This document shows, piece by piece, positions 1-4,982 of a stretch of 6,574 nt of DNA (position 1 is the first letter of the stretch; every line of letters starts with the position of its first letter). Location of the stretch: positions 1 through 6,574 of the forward strand of contig JAAUPO010000140.1 in assembly GCA_012033095.1 (NCBI GenBank). The letters run 5' to 3'. The position numbers were made by a program, and so were the translations under genes. The stretch comes from Synechococcaceae cyanobacterium RL_1_2. Its GTDB lineage: Bacteria > Cyanobacteriota > Cyanobacteriia > Cyanobacteriales > JAAUPO01. The notes under the pieces are model-generated. The model made no database searches. It had not been told where the DNA came from and saw nothing but the letters and a program-made list of their open reading frames with translations.

Positions 1-96
1 ATGGCCCCATTTCCTGTTGACGCAGCCAAAATGCGCTCAAATTTTTGGAGCCAATCAACGATCGCTATGGTTAATGGCCCATTTCCTGTTGATGCT
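1..96 (-). repeat. Direct repeat of the ftrC 3' end, 72 bp apart
   Basis: The last codons of ftrC (74-95, ATGGCCCATTTCCTGTTGA on the plus strand) recur at 1-23 with one extra C and a few substitutions towards the edge. The shared TGTTGA cores are at 15-20 and 87-92, exactly 72 bases apart. Because the window starts inside the second copy, this could be a simple duplication or the edge of a longer tandem array with a 72-base unit. Confidence 0.5.
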
Positions 97-424
97 GTTT
101 TAAATATTCCATGTCAATGTCAGTTTGATCCCCAGCAAACGGATTGTCTGTGGTTAAGAACAACATGCAGTGGCATTCATTGCGCTCCCGCATGGGCACA
201 CAGGGACAATTCCAGAAAGCATTTTTGGCTTCAGCCTCCTTATCTTCGTAGTGACGACAGGGACAAAGGGGAGCTCCTAACTGCTCTTTATGTTGAGCCA
301 GTCCTTCAATGACGGTAGCTGTTACTGATAAATCAGAACAAAAAACTGTACCGGTTTGTTTTGCATACTTTTCGGCAAAGTTTTTCATTACTTTTAAAGT
401 TTTTTCGTCACTCGTATTGCTCAT
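71..424 (-). CDS. ftrC: Ferredoxin-thioredoxin reductase, catalytic (beta) subunit
   Basis: Catalytic chain of the heterodimeric FTR, a soluble enzyme that passes electrons from photosynthetically reduced ferredoxin to thioredoxin through a 4Fe-4S cluster and a redox-active disulfide. The product is 117 residues, the usual family length. All six diagnostic cysteines are visible in CPC (54-56), CPC (73-75) and CHC (84-86). By family knowledge C56 and C86 form the active disulfide, and C54, C73, C75 and C84 bind the cluster. I chose the ATG at 424 (MSNTSDEK) because the 19 codons upstream, reached only by a TTG at 481, do not look like the family and would overlap the promoter. The variable subunit FtrV is not in the window, as is common in cyanobacteria. 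The gene lies downstream of the S4-domain gene on the same strand but has its own promoter. Identification is very secure. Confidence 0.97.
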   Translation of the reverse strand: MSNTSDEKTLKVMKNFAEKYAKQTGTVFCSDLSVTATVIEGLAQHKEQLGAPLCPCRHYEDKEAEAKNAFWNCPCVPMRERNECHCMLFLTTDNPFAGDQTDIDMEYLKQHQQEMGH

Positions 425-466
425 GGGCAGTAGTCTCAGGGGGTTAGGTGAAAATGATTGGTAACT

Positions 467-495
467 ATCATACCCTAGCAAAATAGAGCTTGCAA
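467..495 (-). promoter_or_regulatory. Predicted sigma70-type promoter of ftrC
   Basis: Read on the minus strand, a -35 box TTGCAA (495-490) and a -10 box TATGAT (472-467) are separated by exactly 17 bases. Transcription would start near 460, giving a leader of roughly 35 bases before the ftrC ATG at 424. The position in the gap behind the S4-domain gene suggests ftrC can be transcribed independently. It is predicted from consensus only. Confidence 0.5.
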
Positions 496-537
496 AAATT
501 CCTAGCTCAGAAATGCAAACAAAATTAAATCTACACT

Positions 538-564
538 AAGGCAAGTTCATGGGGGCTTTGCCTT
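538..564 (-). terminator. Possible weak terminator hairpin after the S4-domain gene
   Basis: AAGGCAA (538-544) and TTGCCTT (558-564) form a 7-bp perfect stem with a 13-base loop. It sits immediately at the restored stop codon of the S4-domain gene and upstream of the ftrC promoter. On the minus strand the U-rich run starts only about 10 bases after the stem, so termination would be weak; a role in mRNA 3'-end stability is equally possible. Confidence 0.3.
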
Positions 565-577
565 TATTTGTAACGAA

Positions 578-823
578 TTAATTCAATGCGATAACGTTGC
601 TTTTGGTTACTGTTACTTCCCCAATTTCCAAACGTCCCTTACCTCTGACGGTAATTAAATCCCCGGATTTGATCAACGCACTGGATTGACTAACGGTTTT
701 CCAATTAACTTTGACATCTCCCTTCGCGATCGCGTCCACCATTTTGCTGCGGGACATGCCTAAACCAGCCGAAGCCACCGCATCAACCCGCATGGAGGCT
801 TCCACAGTGGTCATGGCTTTCAT
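578..823 (-). CDS. C-terminal S4 RNA-binding part of PSII S4-domain protein
   Basis: This 81-codon segment begins at the ATG at 823 and contains a complete S4 fold signature: RVDAVASAGLGMSRSK, then a GDVKVNW strand and the KSGDLITVRGKGRLEIGEV ending typical of S4 domains, which bind structured RNA. Its last seven residues (SNVIALN) do not match the basic tail expected for the family, whereas the neighbouring frame from 602 leftwards supplies a tail ending RYRIELIRYK. The end at 578 is therefore probably an artefact or mutation, with the ancestral stop at 566-564. Confidence 0.7.
   Translation of the reverse strand: MKAMTTVEASMRVDAVASAGLGMSRSKMVDAIAKGDVKVNWKTVSQSSALIKSGDLITVRGKGRLEIGEVTVTKSNVIALN
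726..733. repeat. HIP1 palindrome GCGATCGC
   Basis: Perfect copy of the highly iterated palindrome found throughout many cyanobacterial genomes, here inside the S4-domain coding region. Confidence 0.9.
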
Positions 824-1341
824 ACTGGGGGCTGTACCCGTAATTCTGTTAGGTCAATGGGTTTAACCTTCACCGGCACCGATCTCACCTGCCCTAGGGC
901 GGCGGTTAAAAATTCTGCAATTTCTGGCACCACGATCGCCTGGGCCCCCCGTTCCCCCAACACCAGAATATCCCCCACTTTTTCCCGCACAATGCCTGTG
1001 CCTAAAATGGCCCCTAAAAAATCTCGATGGCTAGCGGTATCAAATAAAAAATTACCAGCAATATCTAGGGCCGTTAACCGAAATTCTTCCTGGGCTAAGG
1101 GTACTTCATTGCGAGTCAAGCCAATGATTTGCCGTTCTGCCTGGGGATAACCCCCCCAAGCTATAACCTCTACCTCAGTTAAACCAGTAAAAATTTGGTT
1201 CACTTCCGCTGCGATCGGTGGGGACACAAAATTAGTAAAGGTCGGTTCCCACGTTTTGAGGGCTTGCTCTGCAAGATCAATTACCCTCGCGATCTCATTC
1301 CGATGCTCAACCCGTTTTAATAAATCTTCCCTAGGTAACAT
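820..1341 (-). CDS. N-terminal part of PSII S4-domain protein
   Basis: As the sequence stands, this frame encodes 173 residues from the ATG at 1341 to a TGA at 822-820. It carries the family's N-terminal domain and ends QPPV, just before the S4 domain should begin. The stop overlaps the next ATG as ATGA. That arrangement can indicate translational coupling, but there is no Shine-Dalgarno-like sequence before the second ATG, and homologues are single polypeptides. I therefore read it as one half of a frameshifted gene. GGTGG lies just upstream of the chosen start and could be a weak ribosome-binding site. Confidence 0.7.
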   Translation of the reverse strand: MLPREDLLKRVEHRNEIARVIDLAEQALKTWEPTFTNFVSPPIAAEVNQIFTGLTEVEVIAWGGYPQAERQIIGLTRNEVPLAQEEFRLTALDIAGNFLFDTASHRDFLGAILGTGIVREKVGDILVLGERGAQAIVVPEIAEFLTAALGQVRSVPVKVKPIDLTELRVQPPV

Positions 1342-1601
1342 TTCCACCAATAATATCCATCATATTTTTAGTTAGATCGAGTACCAGGAAATAATCAAAG
1401 TATAAATATCCTAGAAGTACTCCCAATCAAGATGTCTAAGCCTCAAGGGATCATCCTTACTTGATATCAATCCCCCATACTATACCTTTACATCTCCAAG
1501 AACCTAGATCGATTTCACCAAAATCCCTGTCTCCACCCCACCATACCTCTGGAGATCGTTATGCCCCATCACACTACGTCAACAGCCATGATCGATGACC
1601 G
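1342..1601. other. Intergenic gap, no supported gene
   Basis: The 260 bases between the helix-turn-helix gene and the S4-domain gene hold no convincing coding frame, tRNA or strong terminator. On the minus strand TTGATT (1430-1425) and TATACT (1404-1399) look like promoter boxes for the S4-domain gene, but 20 bases separate them, too far for a good sigma70 promoter. A 21-codon minus-strand frame starting near 1562 is too short and unrecognised to call. Confidence 0.5.
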
Positions 1602-2090
1602 TCAATCTTCTTCCTCTAATTCACTAGGCTTAACACCATAGCGCACCGATAATACTTCATCATAGGGAATACCTAAAATTCTCGCGATCGCAGTTAATAG
1701 CTCGTCATCAATATTTTTTCCCTTCAAAAGATTTTGAATATCCTGACGGCTCAATTTATAGGAATCACAAAATTTAAGAAATTGTTGGTTATTTAAATCC
1801 AACGCTTTTTGTCGATCCTTTAACAAAAAAGCTAGGGCCGCCACCCCCTGTTTAGGAATTTTGGTTTTATTCAGATAGTGATCCATCAAGGGTTCAATTT
1901 CGCTCTCCGTGCCCCCTTTCAAGCTAATAAGATCATAACAGGCCTTGCGCAGGGCTTTTCTCACGTTTTCATCATCATTTAACGCAGCCCCCAGTTGATC
2001 CGCATATTGGGCATCCACCACCCCAACGATCGCATCTTTGTAATATAACGGGACGTAAGAAGTTTCCCGATCAATTTGCCAATTACCCAT
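1602..2090 (-). CDS. Conserved hypothetical protein with C-terminal XRE-like helix-turn-helix
   Basis: The product is 162 residues. I do not recognise a named gene. The N-terminal half (about 1-75) is a mixed segment beginning MGNWQIDRE with no known motif I can identify. The C-terminal part (about 102-150) has a Cro/C1-like helix arrangement: helices around QQFLKFCDSYKLSRQDIQNLL and DDELLTAIARILGIPYDEV, resembling XRE-type domains in which the second and third helices contact DNA. The tail is acidic (ELEEED). No signal peptide or membrane segment is visible. I chose the ATG at 2090, preceded by GAGA about 5 bases upstream, over a TTG at 2099. A direct repeat 32-48 bases upstream overlaps a possible promoter and could be an operator for autoregulation. 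DNA binding is inferred only from helix pattern; a protein-protein role is possible. Confidence 0.75.
   Translation of the reverse strand: MGNWQIDRETSYVPLYYKDAIVGVVDAQYADQLGAALNDDENVRKALRKACYDLISLKGGTESEIEPLMDHYLNKTKIPKQGVAALAFLLKDRQKALDLNNQQFLKFCDSYKLSRQDIQNLLKGKNIDDELLTAIARILGIPYDEVLSVRYGVKPSELEEED
1684..1691. repeat. HIP1 palindrome GCGATCGC
   Basis: Perfect HIP1 copy within the helix-turn-helix gene, in the codons for the segment TAIARI. Confidence 0.9.
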
Positions 2091-2111
2091 TGGTCTCAAC
2101 TTAGCTATTAG

Positions 2112-2140
2112 TTAATAAATGAATGCGTACAATGCGTAAA
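2112..2140 (-). promoter_or_regulatory. Possible promoter of the helix-turn-helix gene
   Basis: On the minus strand TTTACG (2140-2135) and TATTAA (2117-2112) are 17 bases apart, each matching four of six consensus positions. The leader would be about 15-20 bases before the ATG at 2090. The site is entangled with the AATGCGTA direct repeat, the layout expected of a repressed promoter. It is a weak consensus match only. Confidence 0.3.
2122..2138. repeat. Direct repeat AATGCGTA x2, candidate operator
   Basis: AATGCGTA occurs at 2122-2129 and again at 2131-2138, a 9-base period, overlapping the -35 region and spacer of the predicted promoter of the helix-turn-helix gene. The closeness to a gene for a putative DNA-binding protein suggests an operator; this is inference. 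Confidence 0.4.
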
Positions 2141-2162
2141 AAATTTCATAAAAGCCCACCCA

Positions 2163-2170
2163 GCGATCGC
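2163..2170. repeat. HIP1 palindrome GCGATCGC
   Basis: Perfect HIP1 copy in the intergenic gap between the pentapeptide gene and the helix-turn-helix gene; the other four perfect copies in the window lie inside coding sequence. Confidence 0.9.
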
Positions 2171-2205
2171 TATCTTTATAGCCATAGAAAGGTTTTGCTT
2201 GCTAA

Positions 2206-2240
2206 CTATGTATTTACTATGTAGTTGTAGTCCTATGTAG
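2206..2240. repeat. Three copies of CTATGTA
   Basis: The heptamer CTATGTA starts at 2206, 2217 and 2233, the last two extended to CTATGTAG. It lies in the gap just downstream of the pentapeptide gene and upstream of the helix-turn-helix gene. It may be a regulatory site cluster or a chance feature of AT-rich DNA. Confidence 0.35.
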
Positions 2241-2264
2241 ATATTTAGACCATGGGGTTTAGCC

Positions 2265-3092
2265 TCAAGACAAAGGCAAAATTGCTTGGGTTAGGTTGGC
2301 ATTGGTAAAATTAACCTCATCCAAATTAGCATCCATTAACATCGCCTCCTTCAATACCGCCCCTGTTAGATTAGACCAACAAAGTTTAGCCCGAAATAGT
2401 TTCGCACGGGTTAAGTTACTACCCCGCAGAGTGGCCCAAGTAATTTGACTTTCCCTCAGATTAGCATCGGTTAAAATCGCATTGGTAAAATTGGAACCAT
2501 TGAGATTAGAACGACTTAAATTAGCCCTAGGAGCATTAATCCCCGTTGCATTAACCCCATTCATGATGCTTTCAGAAAGATTAATGCCTTCGAGGTTACT
2601 CCCAATCAAGGTAGAGCTACTGAGGTTAACCCCCTGTAAATTCGCCTCTGCCAAACTCGAGCGGGTAAGGTTCGCGCGAAACATGACCGCTTGCACCATT
2701 TTACTTTTACGTAGATCGGTGTGGCGCATAATCGCTTCACTCAAATAAGCAAAACTTAGATCCGCTTGGGCTAAATTCGAATCACTCAAATTAGCTGCCC
2801 GCAAACTTGCATAGGTTAGTTTCGCTCCCCTTAGGTCTGACTTTTTTAAGTCCGCACTAATCAAGTTACTTTGGGTCAGGTTACTTAGGGTAAATTGGGT
2901 TTCCTGAAGATTACATTCCCTAAAGTTTGACCGCACCAAAGAACAACGAACAAATTTAGACCCGGCTAGATTACTTTCACGAAAGTTAACAAAATCAAGG
3001 TTAAGGTTAGATAAGTCCGCGTTTTGGAGATCTATTTTGGAAAAGTTACGTTCCCCTGATTTATATTTTGTGAGGAATTCGCCTACGTCCAT
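2265..3092 (-). CDS. Pentapeptide-repeat protein, 52 uninterrupted repeats
   Basis: A 275-residue pentapeptide-repeat protein. After a 15-residue leader (MDVGEFLTKYKSGER), the whole remainder from residue 16 to 275 parses without a gap or register slip into 52 pentapeptides of the A(N/D)Lxx type, such as NLTQS, DLRGA, NLSDS and NLTRA. Such repeats fold as a right-handed quadrilateral beta helix with four repeats per turn, so this would be about 13 turns. The usual leucine or phenylalanine at the central position is replaced by alanine in NATGI and NAPRA, next to each other at 181-190. There is no signal peptide, membrane segment or extra domain, so it is probably cytosolic. Cyanobacteria carry many such proteins of unknown role; some family members elsewhere mimic DNA and bind gyrase, but nothing here shows that. 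The ATG at 3092 is the only reasonable start. Confidence 0.93.
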   Translation of the reverse strand: MDVGEFLTKYKSGERNFSKIDLQNADLSNLNLDFVNFRESNLAGSKFVRCSLVRSNFRECNLQETQFTLSNLTQSNLISADLKKSDLRGAKLTYASLRAANLSDSNLAQADLSFAYLSEAIMRHTDLRKSKMVQAVMFRANLTRSSLAEANLQGVNLSSSTLIGSNLEGINLSESIMNGVNATGINAPRANLSRSNLNGSNFTNAILTDANLRESQITWATLRGSNLTRAKLFRAKLCWSNLTGAVLKEAMLMDANLDEVNFTNANLTQAILPLS

Positions 3093-3187
3093 TTAATGAT
3101 AAAAATTGGTAATTTTATTATTTTTATCCCCCAATCATAACCGATAGCTTTGAGGTCAATATATAAATATATTAAAAATGCAAAAAA

Positions 3188-3214
3188 GCCAGAAATGCCA
3201 GAAATGCCAGAAAT
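3188..3214 (+). repeat. Tandem repeat GCCAGAAAT x3
   Basis: Three perfect head-to-tail copies of the 9-mer GCCAGAAAT. A complementary TTCTGGC stands at 3249-3255, so any one copy could pair with it into a long-looped hairpin. The function is unknown. Confidence 0.85.
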
Positions 3215-3270
3215 ATTAAAAAGTGAGAACAGTTGGATTTAACATTGCTTCTGGCGTTTTACACTTTAGC

Positions 3271-3364
3271 TATAGCAATCCTAAAATAGCTTGTGGCAAT
3301 TGAGTACATTGAAAGCCAAGTCTAGTAAGAATCTTCATGGCATGACCTAGTTAGGACTGCTATA
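3271..3364. mobile_element. MITE-like element with 14-bp terminal inverted repeats
   Basis: TATAGCAATCCTAA at 3271-3284 is inverted at 3351-3364 (TTAGGACTGCTATA) with 13 of 14 positions matching. Both ends finish in TA, as expected of the TA target duplication of IS630/Tc1-mariner elements, which are common in cyanobacteria. The 94-bp unit has no coding capacity, so it would be a non-autonomous element mobilised by a transposase elsewhere. It ends 33 bases before the ORF at 3397. A stable hairpin unrelated to transposition is the alternative. Confidence 0.55.
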
Positions 3365-3396
3365 TTAACTGTGCCATTATTTCCTAGTTTCTATCT

Positions 3397-3776
3397 ATGT
3401 CCTTACTTGAAACCCTTGAACGTGTTGATAAGCGAGAGCTTGTTACCCATAGGCCCTATTTCAACAAAAATACTAAAAAAGTAGTTATTTACCCTACGGG
3501 CTCTCCCTTTATAAACTTGGTTCCTTAGAAGGGAGTAGAAAAATTGAAGGGGCGGAAAGCATTCCCTTTGTGGCGAGTTGGAATCCCTCTAAGGGCTGCT
3601 TACCTTCGGGGGTTACGGAATGCCGTGTTCAGTTCGATGGCAACTCGGATTTTACTTACAAGTTTAGTTTAGTTAATCATATCTTTATTGATTATTTACT
3701 GGATGTAATTATCTTGAATAAGGAAGATCCTAGTGGTGCGATTGATTTTCCCCAAAGTTTTATAGTAAACTTTTAG
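3397..3776 (+). pseudogene. Unrecognised hypothetical ORF with one frameshift
   Basis: The ATG at 3397 opens a 43-codon frame (MSLLETLERVDKRELVTH...) that stops at a TAG at 3526-3528. The next frame is open from 3477 to 3776. The two join smoothly if one base is added in the CCCTTT run near 3505-3510, giving ...YPTGSP then YKLGSLEGSRKIEGAE, GGAESIPF-like text and VASWNPSKGCLPSG. The repaired length is exactly 127 codons (126 residues). No signal peptide, membrane span or known catalytic motif is visible, and I do not recognise the family. Read alone, the right part could start at a GTG at 3570 (68 residues), but the upstream in-frame sequence looks equally protein-like. There is no Shine-Dalgarno sequence, and a MITE-like element lies just upstream. 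It may be a decaying gene or an assembly error. Confidence 0.45.
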
Positions 3777-3839
3777 GCTTTTCTAAAGTAAGGTAGTTTA
3801 GAGTTAGGTAAATCCATCGCCATTGTTGACTAAATCTCC

Positions 3840-4901
3840 ATGAGTAATTGTTTATTGATCGGCTCAAACCAGGGCTGTAGTGGTAAATCAGCTTTAATTA
3901 TTGGTATCGCCGATCGCCTGCAACAAAAGGGAATTAACATTGCCTACCGTAAACCCTTAGGCACGTTCATGTCTAAGCAAAATGGGGGGTTAATTGAGGA
4001 AGATATTAAGTTTGTTTCGGAAATTCTTAACCTCGCTCCTGGGGATATTCCTGCGCCTTTATTATTTTTAAATGAAGAAACTGTCCGCGATCGCATCAAG
4101 GCAGAAACTAGCAAAAATTATGCTGAAGAGTTACCTAGCCATGTTGCTAGCCATGGACAGTTAGTTTTAATTGAAGGGGCTGGTTCCTTAAACTATGGAG
4201 CTCTATTCGGTTTGTCCTTAGAGCAAATGTCCCAACAACTCAATGCCCCGGTGCTGCTCCTCTGTAACTATGGTAATCCGGAGTTAATTGATAGCTTAAT
4301 GACAAGTCACTCAAGTTTAGGCGATCGCTTAGCAGGAGTTGTTATCAATGATATTCCCCCGGAGTTGTTACCCCAATTCACGAAAGAAGTGAAACCCTTT
4401 TTAGAAACCCAGGGGATCAAAGTCTTAGCGACAATGCCCATGGATCGAGTGTTAAGGAGCATCAGTGTCCGTCAGGTGGTGGAAAGGTTAGGGGCGGAAG
4501 TGATCTGCCGGGAGGATCGTTTAGATTTAATCATTGAAAGTTTGACCATCGGGGCGATGAATGTGAACTCAGCCCTACGTTACTTTAAACAAAAGCTAAA
4601 TAAAGCCGTTGTTACCGGCGGCGATCGTCAAGATTTACAGTTAGCAGCTTTAGAAACATCCACCAGTTGTTTGATTCTCACGGGCCATATTCCCCCGACC
4701 GAAGCAGTCAAAGAAAGGGCCAACGCCTTGGAAGTACCGATTATTTCCGTGACCCTCGATACCCTAACCGCCGTAGAAATTATTGATCAAGCCTTTGGGA
4801 AAGTGCGCCTGCAGGAACCGTTAAAAGTAACCCGCATGAAAGAACTCACCGCAGAATATTTTGACATCGATCGCTTAATTTCTACCCTGAATTTAAGTTA
4901 A
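3840..4901 (+). CDS. BioD-like P-loop / DRTGG-domain protein (phosphotransacetylase family, no catalytic PTA domain)
   Basis: A 353-residue protein with the architecture of the N-terminal two-thirds of long phosphotransacetylases. Residues 1 to about 200 form a dethiobiotin-synthetase/cobyrinate-synthase-like P-loop domain, with Walker A GSNQGCSGKS at 8-17 and LIEGAG at 110-115. Residues about 215-325 form a DRTGG domain, with its signature degenerated to GGDRQDLQ around 260-267. The C-terminal catalytic phosphate acetyltransferase domain is absent, so the common label 'phosphotransacetylase family protein' should not be taken as enzyme activity. DRTGG domains are thought to be regulatory or ligand-binding, and the P-loop suggests nucleotide binding; the true substrate is unknown. 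Cytosolic, with no membrane segment. The ATG at 3840 begins directly on the conserved first strand (MSNCLLIGS). It lies 81 bases upstream of ispG on the same strand, so cotranscription is possible. Confidence 0.88.
   Translation: MSNCLLIGSNQGCSGKSALIIGIADRLQQKGINIAYRKPLGTFMSKQNGGLIEEDIKFVSEILNLAPGDIPAPLLFLNEETVRDRIKAETSKNYAEELPSHVASHGQLVLIEGAGSLNYGALFGLSLEQMSQQLNAPVLLLCNYGNPELIDSLMTSHSSLGDRLAGVVINDIPPELLPQFTKEVKPFLETQGIKVLATMPMDRVLRSISVRQVVERLGAEVICREDRLDLIIESLTIGAMNVNSALRYFKQKLNKAVVTGGDRQDLQLAALETSTSCLILTGHIPPTEAVKERANALEVPIISVTLDTLTAVEIIDQAFGKVRLQEPLKVTRMKELTAEYFDIDRLISTLNLS
4087..4094. repeat. HIP1 palindrome GCGATCGC
   Basis: Perfect HIP1 copy within the DRTGG-protein gene, in the codons for VRDRIK. 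Confidence 0.9.
4321..4328. repeat. HIP1 palindrome GCGATCGC
   Basis: Perfect HIP1 copy within the DRTGG-protein gene, in the codons for GDRLAG. Confidence 0.9.
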
Positions 4902-4982
4902 GCTTAATGGCTGTGCTGAGGAAGCTGTTTCCGATGCCCCTACCTTTTCGATTTTAGCAAGTTGTAAAACCCATTACTGTCT

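Larger units (their letters stand above)
564..1341 (-). pseudogene. Photosystem II S4-domain family protein, frame broken twice
   Basis: The two open segments here read as one protein of the cyanobacterial/plastid photosystem II S4-domain family: an N-terminal domain (MLPRED, later WGGYPQAERQ) followed by an RNA-binding S4 domain (MSRSKMVDAIAKGDVKVNWK). Two single-base deficits interrupt it. At 827-831 the run reads five C on the coding strand; six would give QPPSMKAM and join the halves. At 601-604 the coding strand has AAAA; five would replace the SNVIALN ending with KKQRYRIELIRYK and move the stop to 566-564. Restoring both bases gives exactly 260 codons (259 residues), close to the normal family length. 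The ATG at 1341 is preferred over a TTG at 1350 because family members begin MLPRE. Either the assembly lost two homopolymer bases or the gene is decaying. Family assignment is confident; its broken state is uncertain. Confidence 0.8.
3093..3396. other. Divergent intergenic region with repeats
   Basis: About 300 bases separate the minus-strand pentapeptide gene from the plus-strand ORF at 3397. The stretch is AT-rich and codes for nothing I can support. On the minus strand TTGACC and TATGAT occur near 3155-3137, but only 14 bases apart, so a promoter for the pentapeptide gene is uncertain. The rest holds a 9-bp tandem repeat and a MITE-like element, listed separately. Confidence 0.6.

Noticed and set aside
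1..312. Open plus-strand frame of 103 codons at the left edge
   Set aside because: It lies antisense to ftrC, whose identity is certain, and its translation resembles no protein; it is a shadow frame.
857..1150. Plus-strand frame of 97 codons
   Set aside because: Antisense to the well-supported N-terminal part of the S4-domain gene, with no recognisable protein features.
1438..1462. Imperfect palindrome around TCAAG...CTTGA in the gap before the S4-domain gene
   Set aside because: It has a bulge and almost no loop and no U-tract, so neither a terminator nor an operator is supported.
2206..2240. CTATGTA heptamers as a CRISPR-like or iteron array
   Set aside because: Spacing (11 and 16 bases) and unit length are too small and irregular for CRISPR, and only three copies exist.
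2482..2748. Plus-strand frame of 88 codons rich in Leu and Arg
   Set aside because: It is the reverse complement of pentapeptide repeats, whose biased codons leave the opposite strand open.
4907..4957. 16-codon ORF between the DRTGG gene and ispG (MAVLRKLF...)
   Set aside because: Too short, no ribosome-binding site and no recognised leader-peptide pattern.
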